The position numbers and the translations under genes were made by a program. DNA of 64,000 bases, taken from positions 124,909 through 188,908 of the forward strand of contig CAJURN010000002.1 of the NCBI GenBank assembly GCA_910589055.1, read 5' to 3'. This stretch comes from an uncultured Muribaculaceae bacterium. Its GTDB lineage: Bacteria; Bacteroidota; Bacteroidia; Bacteroidales; Muribaculaceae. Shown here one piece after another: positions 9,236 to 16,717 of the stretch; the stretch's first letter is position 1; each line of letters opens with the position of its first letter. The notes under the pieces were generated by a model that made no database searches, was not told where the DNA came from, and saw nothing but the letters and a program-made list of their open reading frames with translations.

Positions 9236-10744
9236 TTATTGAAGAGGCTTGTATGTAAGGCGGTTGACAACTCCGCGCCAAACGGTGTTGTATGTGGCGC
9301 CGCGTTCGTCAACTCCTCCGAAGAGGTAGATGTAGGGGCAATCCCACGATGTGATGGGAGTTGTGGCGCGTGATGTAAGGAACGACAGCGGATGCTCGAC
9401 CTGCGCTCCCATGGGGAGGCGGGCAGAGGGATATTCTGTCCAAGCCGAAGCGGAGCGTGATTTTACGGTCAGCTCGGAGTCGTACACAAGTCCTTGGGCG
9501 AAAGCCATTGCCGGGATGTACTCCGGAAGCTGCATCAGTTCGGATGCCTCGACCCATGTCATGCCGAAGTCGTTGGAGGTGTACACGGTGCGGTTGAGGT
9601 CGCCTTTGCTGTCGCGTCCGCCGAAAGCGAAGAGAGTGGCATATTTTGTGGATACCCATGTGGAGGATTCGCGGAATGTAAAGTAGGGAACCACTGCAAC
9701 ACCTTCGAGAGCCTTGCCAAGAGGTTTGTTGCTGACCTTGCACCATGTGGAGCCGTCGTAGGACCATGTGGCGTCGGTGAGATTTCCGGAAGCGTCACGT
9801 CCGCCTGTAATCACGCCCTGAAGTCCGCCTGAAAGCTGGAAGGAGAATGTCACAAGGGGTGATGCACCCGAAACGGGGAATCCCGAGGGCATGGCGGATG
9901 TCTTGCCGGAAGGATAGCTTACGATGTTGCTTCCCGATGCGGCGAGAATCTCGTCGCCGAACGCGCCGTAGATGTTGGAGAATGATTTTCCGGTCGATGT
10001 CCATGATTGGCCGCCGTCGGTCGATGTGTAGAGCTGTCCGTCCGCTGAAAGGATGTACAGCGCGTTTTCCGTAGCGGTGAAGCTGTCAATGTCGGGAGTG
10101 AAGGGGAAGGCTACCGAAGCCTTGTTCCATGTTTCCTGCGAGGGATGCTCTGCAGTTGCAAGGCTGTATGCCGAGCCGTCGGTGCTGAGACACCACACTG
10201 CGTCGGCGGTTCCGGCGGTCTTCTGAGCCTTGGGGGCGTTGAAAGCCGAGGGAAGGGGACGGCAGGCGGTGCGCTGCCAGCTTATTGAATCGTTCTTGAG
10301 CTTGTGAACGTTGACATATACCTGATATGTGCGGGAGTTCATGCCGTCGGGCGATATGATTTTGAGCGCCACCGGGCCGTTGCTGAAGTCGATTGAATCG
10401 TTGGGATTGGAGATATAGTCGTAAATCGTGTCGGCTTTGCCTTCGCGTTTTACGGTCAGTTCCACCAGCGACACGCCTTCAAGAGTGTTGATGACAGGAA
10501 TAAGTCGGCTCACATTGGTGCCGTAGGGCAGTGAGTCGGCGTTGAAGATGGTGAAGTTGGACAGGTCGATTGAGAAGAAAACGGAGTCAAGATTGGCAAG
10601 CACCTTGTCATCCTCGGTGAGTGAGAAAGATGTGACTGCTACGCTGGACGCTGTGCTCTCTCCCGGCTCGTAATCCGAGTTGCAGCCTCCGGCGAAAACG
10701 GCGGCGCAAAGGATGGCAAGACCGGCGAACGATTTATTTGTCAT
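9236..10744 (-). CDS. DUF6242 lipoprotein with Kelch/BNR-like repeats
   Basis: A 502-residue predicted lipoprotein: the signal ends in FAGGC with the lipid-attachment cysteine at residue 21. The N-terminal part (about 35-150) resembles a small beta-sandwich, and the rest contains repeated sialidase-like turns such as TSTDGGQSWTSTG and TSNDFGMTWVEA, which suggest a beta-propeller. Several Bacteroidetes homologues are annotated DUF6242. A perfect promoter precedes it and it heads the run to uppS and bamA. The ligand or partner is unknown. Confidence 0.8.
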   Translation of the reverse strand: MTNKSFAGLAILCAAVFAGGCNSDYEPGESTASSVAVTSFSLTEDDKVLANLDSVFFSIDLSNFTIFNADSLPYGTNVSRLIPVINTLEGVSLVELTVKREGKADTIYDYISNPNDSIDFSNGPVALKIISPDGMNSRTYQVYVNVHKLKNDSISWQRTACRPLPSAFNAPKAQKTAGTADAVWCLSTDGSAYSLATAEHPSQETWNKASVAFPFTPDIDSFTATENALYILSADGQLYTSTDGGQSWTSTGKSFSNIYGAFGDEILAASGSNIVSYPSGKTSAMPSGFPVSGASPLVTFSFQLSGGLQGVITGGRDASGNLTDATWSYDGSTWCKVSNKPLGKALEGVAVVPYFTFRESSTWVSTKYATLFAFGGRDSKGDLNRTVYTSNDFGMTWVEASELMQLPEYIPAMAFAQGLVYDSELTVKSRSASAWTEYPSARLPMGAQVEHPLSFLTSRATTPITSWDCPYIYLFGGVDERGATYNTVWRGVVNRLTYKPLQ

Positions 10745-10770
10745 AGATAGGGTTTGCTATATTTGAACTG

Positions 10771-10803
10771 CAAAATTATCAATTTACGTCCAATATGGGC
10801 AAA
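10771..10803 (-). promoter_or_regulatory. Promoter of the DUF6242-uppS-bamA run
   Basis: On the minus strand TTTG, 21 bp, then TAATTTTG matches the Bacteroidetes consensus in both boxes. The predicted leader is only about 20 nt before the ATG at 10744. Confidence 0.7.
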
Positions 10804-10837
10804 CAATGCCACGCAAATGTAGGGAAAAGCCGTGTTT

Positions 10838-11875
10838 TTATAGGTTTTTAACTTGAACGAGCGCGTTGTGCGAATAAAAATTAATGATATTTCCGTCAAC
10901 GGCTTCACTCTGTAAGAGTACCCCCTCAGGCAACTGAGGTGCGGGATGACGGCCCTCGGAGCCAAGTCGTACGGGTGAGGTCTCGACTCGCGCGATGTCC
11001 CATAATCCCGCTTCGATGAAAGAACGCAGTACGGATTCGCCGCCTTCCACGAGCACAGATGTGATGCCGTGGCGCGAGAATAGTTCGCCGAGCAATCCGG
11101 GAATATCTGTGTGCGAACGGATTACGATTGCGTCCTTGCCTTTAGGGCCTGAAAATAGGATGGCATCTTCCGTGACTCTTCCGCGACCGTCGATAACCAC
11201 GGGCACGGGCGCATCTCCGGCAGCCCACAGACGCGTGTCAAGGCGGGGATTATCGCTCAGGACTGTTCCGGCGCCAACGAGGATGGCGTCGTGCATCGAG
11301 CGCAGGCGGTGGGTAAGAACCGAGGTGAGCGGCGTGGAGAACCGTGCCGCGCAGGGGTGTTCCGGTGTGCGCTCACGGTCGAGGAATCCGTCGGCGCTCA
11401 TGGCCCATTTGAGGGTTACGAAAGGCCTTCGGAGAGTCTGGGCGGTGATGAAACGGGCGTTTAGTCTCAGGCTTTCTTCGGCGAGCACGCCCTCGGTCAC
11501 TTCCACTCCGGCCTCGCGCAGCATGGCTATGCCACGTCCGGCTACGCGCGGGTTGGGGTCGCCCGCACCGGTGACAACACGCGGAATCCCTGTGTCGATT
11601 ATCAGCTTGGCACAGGGAGGAGTCTTGCCGTAGTGGGAGCATGGTTCGAGGGTCACGTACATGGTGGAGTCGCGCAGCAGGTGGTGCTCCTTCACCGAAG
11701 CTATGGCGTTGACCTCGGCATGGCCTTCGCCGCATTTTCGATGATAGCCTTCGCCGATTATTCGGCCATCGGCGGCAACAATGACCGCTCCGACCATCGG
11801 ATTCGGCGATGTGTGTCCCATGCCGTGCGCCGCAAGCTCGAGAGCGCGGCGCATGTAGCGTTCGTCAACTGTCAT
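10838..11875 (-). CDS. ribD: Bifunctional riboflavin biosynthesis deaminase/reductase RibD
   Basis: A 345-residue two-domain enzyme for the second and third steps of riboflavin synthesis: deamination of the pyrimidine, then reduction of the ribosyl group. The N-terminal cytidine-deaminase-like domain carries the zinc site: H52-A-E54, C79 in PCSHYGKTPPC, and C88, with E54 as the catalytic acid. The C-terminal reductase domain (about residues 150-345) includes LKWAMSADGFLD and an NADPH-binding region (ILVGAGTVLSDNP). The start overlaps the upstream protease gene by 4 bp (ATGA), so the two are translationally coupled. No FMN riboswitch is visible. Confidence 0.97.
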   Translation of the reverse strand: MTVDERYMRRALELAAHGMGHTSPNPMVGAVIVAADGRIIGEGYHRKCGEGHAEVNAIASVKEHHLLRDSTMYVTLEPCSHYGKTPPCAKLIIDTGIPRVVTGAGDPNPRVAGRGIAMLREAGVEVTEGVLAEESLRLNARFITAQTLRRPFVTLKWAMSADGFLDRERTPEHPCAARFSTPLTSVLTHRLRSMHDAILVGAGTVLSDNPRLDTRLWAAGDAPVPVVIDGRGRVTEDAILFSGPKGKDAIVIRSHTDIPGLLGELFSRHGITSVLVEGGESVLRSFIEAGLWDIARVETSPVRLGSEGRHPAPQLPEGVLLQSEAVDGNIINFYSHNALVQVKNL

Positions 11876-12747
11876 AATGCTGAATATGAGGGTGAGAAGG
11901 TGTCGCCATAATTGGGATTGCCTGTGTCAAGTCCTTTCTGGAGCCAGCGTACGCGTTGTTCGGAGCGTCCGTGGTTGAAACTCTCGGGCATCTCGCGTCC
12001 GTAGGCTTTGCGCTGGAGATAGTCGTCGCCGATTTTAGAGGCGGCATTTACGGCGTTCTCGACATCGCCCGGCTCTATGGAACCGAACATTTCGTTGTCG
12101 AGGTGTCCCCATACCCCGGCATAGAAATCGGCCTGGAGCTCGAGGCGAACACTGATTTTGTTGGCCTCTGTCTCGCTCACCTGCGCCATCTTCTCGTGGG
12201 CTTCCCCGAGCGTCCCCAGGAGATATTGAACGTGGTGGCCGACTTCGTGGGCTATCACGTAGGCGTAGGCGAAATCACCGTCGGCGCCTATTGTCGAGCT
12301 CATTTCCTTGAAGAAATCAAGGTCGATGTAGACAGTCTGGTCGGCCGAGCAGTAGAACGGACCGGTCTGCGACGTGGCATTGCCGCAGCCTGAGTTGACC
12401 GAGCCGCTGAACAGCACCATCTTGGGGCACTCGTATTCTCCCCAGCCCTGGCGGCGGAATTCCCTGGTCCAGACGTCTTCGGTTCCGGCAAGGACTTTGG
12501 ACGCAAGGTCGGCAAGGCGCTCGTCTTCGGCGTCGGGAGTGTAGGCCTGCGGCGCCTGTCCGAATTCCAGTCCGGCGCTCTGGCCCATTATGTTGCTTAA
12601 CACATCGCCTATGCCACCGCCCGAAAAGAGCGTAATTGCAGCCACGATGATAACTCCGATAATTCCTCCGCCGATTCCGACTTTCTTACCGGAAAAACCT
12701 CGTCGGTCGTTGATGTTTCCGCTGTTGCGGCGTCCGTCAAGTTTCAT
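11872..12747 (-). CDS. ypfJ: Neutral zinc metallopeptidase of the YpfJ/KPN_02809 family
   Basis: A 291-residue protein with a glycine-rich cytoplasmic N-terminus, one membrane helix (about residues 24-41) and a zinc-protease domain. The HExxH signature is HEVGHH at residues 167-172, followed by the family's conserved ETEANKISVRLELQADFYAG segment, in which a glutamate probably supplies the third ligand. Conserved cysteines (CPKM, GCGNA, FYC) lie just before the active site. Homologues such as E. coli YpfJ have unknown substrates. It is coupled to ribD by a 4-bp overlap, but the two have no obvious functional link. Confidence 0.9.
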   Translation of the reverse strand: MKLDGRRNSGNINDRRGFSGKKVGIGGGIIGVIIVAAITLFSGGGIGDVLSNIMGQSAGLEFGQAPQAYTPDAEDERLADLASKVLAGTEDVWTREFRRQGWGEYECPKMVLFSGSVNSGCGNATSQTGPFYCSADQTVYIDLDFFKEMSSTIGADGDFAYAYVIAHEVGHHVQYLLGTLGEAHEKMAQVSETEANKISVRLELQADFYAGVWGHLDNEMFGSIEPGDVENAVNAASKIGDDYLQRKAYGREMPESFNHGRSEQRVRWLQKGLDTGNPNYGDTFSPSYSAL

Positions 12748-12764
12748 GTCTTTAGAATTTTTTG

Positions 12765-12796
12765 CGAATTTAACGAAAATATCGCTAACAACGAAA
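12765..12796 (-). promoter_or_regulatory. Weak candidate promoter for ypfJ-ribD
   Basis: TTTC, 20 bp, TAAATTCG on the minus strand has one mismatch in each box relative to the Bacteroidetes consensus. It sits 18 bp before the ATG at 12747. Confidence 0.35.
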
Positions 12797-12939
12797 TGGC
12801 CGTTGTCTCTGTTATAATTTATAAGGCTTCATGCCGCTGTTATGTTCATAAATCATTGATAAATCCATGTGTGAAAAAATGGCGAATCTCGAAATTTGTC
12901 CTTAACTTTACCGCCTGAAATCGAATACACCCCTGAACA

Positions 12940-13602
12940 ATGTACAGAAAAGGTAAATTATATTTCCGTTACGGCACAATGGGTTCGGCCAAGACGGCGA
13001 TGTTGCTCACGACAGCCTATAATTTCGAGGAGCGAGACATGGACTACATCTGCATGAAGCCCGTGATTGACACACGCGAATCCAAAAACGTAATCCGCTC
13101 GCGCATAGGTATCGAGCGTGAGTGCCGATGGATTTATCCGGCGACCAACCTCTACGAATTCGTGCGTGAGCTGTACCGTACGGAACACCGTGTGGTGGAA
13201 TGGTTTCTCATCGACGAGGCGCAGTTCCTGAGCGAGCAGCAGGTCGACCAGCTGTCGCGTGTTGTCGACGATTTCGGCTGTAACGTAATCTGCTACGGAT
13301 TGCGTACCGACTTCCAGAGCCACATGTTCGAGGGGTCGCGCCGACTGTTCGAGATAGCCGATACTATTGACGAAATCAAATCCACTTGCAACTGCGGACG
13401 CAAAACCATCATCAACGCCCGTATCGACGCCAACGGAAACTTCGTGCAGGAAGGCGCACAGGTGGAAATCGGCGGAAACGACCGCTATGTGGCCGTGTGC
13501 CGCAAATGCTGGCGCAACAAGCGCATCGAGCAGAGCCGCCGCGATTCGCTGCCATTCGCCGACATCGACCACGAAACCGAAGAATGTACAAGCTGTAACT
13601 GA
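12940..13602 (+). CDS. tdk: Thymidine kinase (type II, TK1 family)
   Basis: A 220-residue kinase that phosphorylates thymidine in the salvage pathway. The P-loop is GTMGSAKT (residues 12-19): the usual glycine before the lysine is alanine, a variant also seen in some Firmicutes-type enzymes. The Walker B/catalytic segment DEAQFLSEQQ follows, and the structural zinc site is suggested by CNCGRKT and CRKCW near the C-terminus. The lasso/nucleoside-binding part (CNCG...GNDRYVAVCRKC) is complete. It is followed 30 bp later by an unrelated YhcH-type gene on the same strand. Confidence 0.93.
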   Translation: MYRKGKLYFRYGTMGSAKTAMLLTTAYNFEERDMDYICMKPVIDTRESKNVIRSRIGIERECRWIYPATNLYEFVRELYRTEHRVVEWFLIDEAQFLSEQQVDQLSRVVDDFGCNVICYGLRTDFQSHMFEGSRRLFEIADTIDEIKSTCNCGRKTIINARIDANGNFVQEGAQVEIGGNDRYVAVCRKCWRNKRIEQSRRDSLPFADIDHETEECTSCN

Positions 13603-13631
13603 TTAATACATCCTACTTATTATTTTATTCT

Positions 13632-14081
13632 ATGATACTATGTACAATAGCCTCTGCGGAGACTTACCGACACATCTCACCCCTGCTCGGCCGGGCGATA
13701 GACTGGCTCAGGGAGCACTCAGCCGACGAATTTGTAAAGGGAGTGACTGAAATTCCCGGAACAGGGATTCTCGTCAAGGCCGAAGAACCGGCCCTTTTGC
13801 CCCGCGAGAAGGTGGCTCTTGAGGCCCATCGCCGTTTCATCGACATCCATGTCCCCATCAAGGGCGAGGAAATCATAGGCTGGGCTCCCGTTGATTCTCT
13901 CAAGCATCCCCGCGAGGAATATGATGAGGAAAAAGACATCGCTTTCTTCGGCGACGCTTCCCACAGTCTGCTCCACGTGCGTCCCGGTCAGATAGCCATA
14001 TTCTTCCCCGAAGATGCCCATGCACCCAATATCGGGCTTGGAAACCATCGCAAACTTTGCGTAAAAATTCCCGTAGTATGA
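13632..14081 (+). CDS. YhcH/YjgK/YiaL family protein (DUF386)
   Basis: A 149-residue single-domain cupin-like protein. Typical family blocks include RRFIDIHVPIKGEEIIGWAP and the C-terminal FFPEDAHAPNIGLG with metal-binding-type histidine. Members are found with sialic acid, gulonate or beta-galactosidase genes and are thought to act on sugars, perhaps as anomerases or isomerases, but the reaction is not settled. No sugar pathway gene is adjacent here. Its stop overlaps the ATG of the next gene (ATGA), which suggests coupled translation. Confidence 0.88.
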   Translation: MILCTIASAETYRHISPLLGRAIDWLREHSADEFVKGVTEIPGTGILVKAEEPALLPREKVALEAHRRFIDIHVPIKGEEIIGWAPVDSLKHPREEYDEEKDIAFFGDASHSLLHVRPGQIAIFFPEDAHAPNIGLGNHRKLCVKIPVV

Positions 14082-14857
14082 AAGGCCTTCGTATCCTGTC
14101 ACTCGTCGTGTGCATGGCGTTGTGGACAATGACAGCGGTTGTAAGCGCCGGAAAGACATCTTTCAGCGGCGGCGACGAATCGCTCACTTACCGCGTGATG
14201 TTCAAGTGGGGACTTATCAACAAACGTGCCGGCACAGCCACTCTCACCCTCGACAAAGGCGCCAAGGAATATACGGCTCAACTTACGGCACGCTCCGAGC
14301 CGTGGGCCGACAGAATTTATCGCGTTCGCGACACTCTCAACGGACGTATGACCCTGCGGGATTTCACACCGCTGATGTATGAAAAAATCGCTCACGAAGG
14401 CGACGACCACAAGCATGACGTCGTTAAATATTCACGCTCCGGAAACGAAGTCACGGGCGACTGCATCCGTCGTGTGTTCAAAAACGGCAAGTTGAAAGTC
14501 GACGAGCGTCGCGAACTTACCGCCGAAGGTACGACAGTGGACATGCTCACATCGTTCTACTTCATGCGAGCCCTGCCGTTCGAGTCGTGGGTAGATGGAC
14601 ATGAGGAGACCGTGAACATCTTCTCCGGCAAGCGCAAGGAGCTCCTCACCATAAAATATCACGGAAAAGTTGATTTGAAAATCGACGGCACTTCACATCA
14701 GTGCTACTACATCACCTTCCTGTTCACCTCGGCCGGAGGCAAGAAAACCTCCGACGACATGGAAGCCTGGATCAGCGCCGACACCGCCCGCATCCCCCTC
14801 CGCCTCGAAGGCAAACTCCCCGTCGGCAAAGTCCACTGCATCCTCGAAAATCCCTGA
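14078..14857 (+). CDS. Exported DUF3108 domain protein
   Basis: About 259 residues. The start at 14078 is chosen because it forms an ATGA overlap with the previous stop and begins a clean signal peptide (MKGLRILSLVVCMALW, cleaved near VSA-G). An upstream in-frame start at 14057 would only add seven residues. The body matches DUF3108: LTYRVMFKWGLINKRAGTAT near the start and a central VDMLTSFYFMRALPF segment. The family is periplasmic or secreted, with a fold similar to lipoprotein carriers; its function is not known. It ends 1 bp from the stop of the convergent gene. Confidence 0.85.
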   Translation: MKGLRILSLVVCMALWTMTAVVSAGKTSFSGGDESLTYRVMFKWGLINKRAGTATLTLDKGAKEYTAQLTARSEPWADRIYRVRDTLNGRMTLRDFTPLMYEKIAHEGDDHKHDVVKYSRSGNEVTGDCIRRVFKNGKLKVDERRELTAEGTTVDMLTSFYFMRALPFESWVDGHEETVNIFSGKRKELLTIKYHGKVDLKIDGTSHQCYYITFLFTSAGGKKTSDDMEAWISADTARIPLRLEGKLPVGKVHCILENP

Positions 14858-14858
14858 T

Positions 14859-15173
14859 TTAGTTTATCGAAAGTTCCTTTTGTTTACGTATTATTGCTTC
14901 CCGGGCAAATATTTCCGCGACAGGACGCCCGTAAATCTTGGCCTTGATCCAAAGTGTGAAGTCAAAGCATCGGAGCACCTGCGATTCAAATCCGGTGTCA
15001 GACAGGCTTGATATGGCGTGGCGGCTGCTCTCCCACATGGCGTCACGGTCTTTCTGCGATGTAGGGGCATTGAAGTGCACCATGAATCTGAGCAGGAAAA
15101 TCTCGAAGCGGTGCTTGTCTTTGCCGCCTTTGTTTCGGTTGATTTCCCGCAGAATGGAGCGGTACTGCGACAT
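14859..15173 (-). pseudogene. 3' part of a helical-repeat gene, separated by an in-frame TAA
   Basis: This 104-codon piece is in the same frame as the 412-codon open frame just upstream (15180-16418), and only the codons TAA TTT GTC separate them. Read through, the whole would be a 519-residue helical protein. The segment (SILREINRNKGGKDKHRFEIFLLRFM) continues the alpha-helical pattern of the first part rather than looking like a new gene. It could be a decayed tail, or be made separately from the ATG at 15173 by reinitiation. The length of the uninterrupted frame favours one ancestral gene. Confidence 0.7.
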
Positions 15174-15179
15174 GACAAA

Positions 15180-16418
15180 TTACGTGTCGCCGCGTTCGAA
15201 GTATATGATTGTATTGACAAGTCGTATTGTGGTGCTGAGCATGCGATTGTTGATTCGATGGATTGAATTGAGCTGCGGGCGCAGTTTGTGCCGCGCTTCT
15301 TTCAGGCGTCCGTTGCACATAAGCGTAAGCGCCGAATACAGGGCGATCTCGGCCTGAGCGTTGACCGGAAGCAAGTCGGCATGTCTCACCACTTCGTCTG
15401 TGTCATCGTCGATAAATTTCTGAGCAGTGGCAAAGTCACCTCTGTCGATCATCGGATACAGCGTGTTGATGAAAATTACATGTCGCACCGAAAGAAGAAA
15501 GCGGGTCGACTTGCTTTTAAGCAGTCTCAGCTTGTCAATGAAGAAATCCATACCATCGTAGTCGCGTATTGTGCGAAGACTCTCCAACATTCCCGCCACT
15601 GTGGACAGATAATATACCGGAGGATTGTTCCAAAGATGTCTGTTTTCCTCGAACAGCTCGTGCAACTCCTTGAAAGCCCTCACTGCCGATGTGTAATGCC
15701 CGCACATAATGAAGTAGTAGGCCTGGAACAATTTATGGTTTTTCTGAATCTCGAAGTCATTGCGTGTGCGCATGGATGATATCACGTGCAGCTCGCTCGA
15801 CACAAGGTCGTCAAGGAACTTTGCATCGGCATCGGTACGGACGTATCCATACCGGAGCATGCGGTAGCGTATCAGCTCGTAGAGCGATGTCTGTTCGTTG
15901 AATTTGGCAATGAAATTAATGGTGCGGTTTATTTGGGAATGGTTGTCGAGAATCTGCTTTTCGGTAAGGTCTCTGAAGTCCGACATAAGGCGGAATTCTA
16001 TTTCCATCCGCTGGGCCAGCATGAGGGTGAAATGATTGTTATAGTGCCGGCTGAGTCTTTTTGTTTCTTCAAGCAAGTCGTAGCACTCGGCGTGAAGTGA
16101 CTTCTCGAAAAGAACTCTTGCGTGGAGCAGCTTGTTCAGCAACATATGATAACTGTCGGCGTCGCGCCGCATCTCGGCGAGACGCCGCAGTAAAAGATCG
16201 AACAGGTAGCTTACGGCGCTGTTGAAGCTGTCGCCGGAGGCCCGGTTTAGAAATCTTGTTTTCAATTCGGCTGAATCGGCCACGCGATGTTTGTCGAGAA
16301 TTGTGTATAATTTATGGTAGTCGGAGTCGGGCTGGCGGTTGAACCATACCGAGAGTTCCTTGCGTTCCTGCTTTGTGAGGTTGCTGACGAGTTGAATGAG
16401 TGAGTCTGATTTTGTCAT
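15180..16418 (-). CDS. Helical-repeat hypothetical protein, truncated by an in-frame stop
   Basis: A 412-residue protein with no signal peptide, made almost entirely of amphipathic helices of the TPR-like type seen in large Bacteroidetes hypothetical proteins (opening MTKSDSLIQLVSNLTKQERK). No catalytic motif is visible. It ends at TAA (15180-15182) in TIIYFERGDT, but the frame continues open for another 107 codons to 14859, so this is probably the N-terminal 80 percent of a longer protein. A helical scaffold or regulatory role is a guess. It is transcribed away from the SusC locus, and the genes share a 299-bp divergent gap. Confidence 0.7.
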   Translation of the reverse strand: MTKSDSLIQLVSNLTKQERKELSVWFNRQPDSDYHKLYTILDKHRVADSAELKTRFLNRASGDSFNSAVSYLFDLLLRRLAEMRRDADSYHMLLNKLLHARVLFEKSLHAECYDLLEETKRLSRHYNNHFTLMLAQRMEIEFRLMSDFRDLTEKQILDNHSQINRTINFIAKFNEQTSLYELIRYRMLRYGYVRTDADAKFLDDLVSSELHVISSMRTRNDFEIQKNHKLFQAYYFIMCGHYTSAVRAFKELHELFEENRHLWNNPPVYYLSTVAGMLESLRTIRDYDGMDFFIDKLRLLKSKSTRFLLSVRHVIFINTLYPMIDRGDFATAQKFIDDDTDEVVRHADLLPVNAQAEIALYSALTLMCNGRLKEARHKLRPQLNSIHRINNRMLSTTIRLVNTIIYFERGDT

Positions 16419-16644
16419 GGATGATGACGAGGCTTAGATTTCAATGCTAAATTAGGTAATTTCCGTTGAAAAAACATCGGCTTTTTTCAGGAAAATTGAA
16501 ATTTAACAGAGGTTAATAAAGCATCTTAGATTCTTAAAAAGGTGTAATTTGCTACCTGTTTATGTTGTTAGATGTCAATAAATTATTGGTTGTGGGGATT
16601 CTTGATGTGGTATTTTTAAAATCTCAGAATCGGGTTCTTGTTGT

Positions 16645-16675
16645 TTTGCATGGGCTTTACAAAGATATAATTTAG
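16645..16675 (+). promoter_or_regulatory. Promoter of the SusC/SusD locus
   Basis: TTTG, 19 bp, TAATTTAG: one mismatch in the -7 box. It would start a leader of about 35 nt ahead of the ATG at 16718. The rest of the 299-bp gap (16419-16717) is AT-rich with no gene or obvious hairpin. Confidence 0.5.
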
Positions 16676-16717
16676 CACCGTGCAAAAATAAAAATACCAT
16701 CAACCTTAAACTCTAAC

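Noticed and set aside
9216..9281. DUF6089 start at 9281
   Set aside because: It overlaps the upstream DUF6242 gene by 46 bp and adds residues ahead of the signal peptide that are unlike an export signal. The exact start among 9215, 9188 and 9173 remains open.
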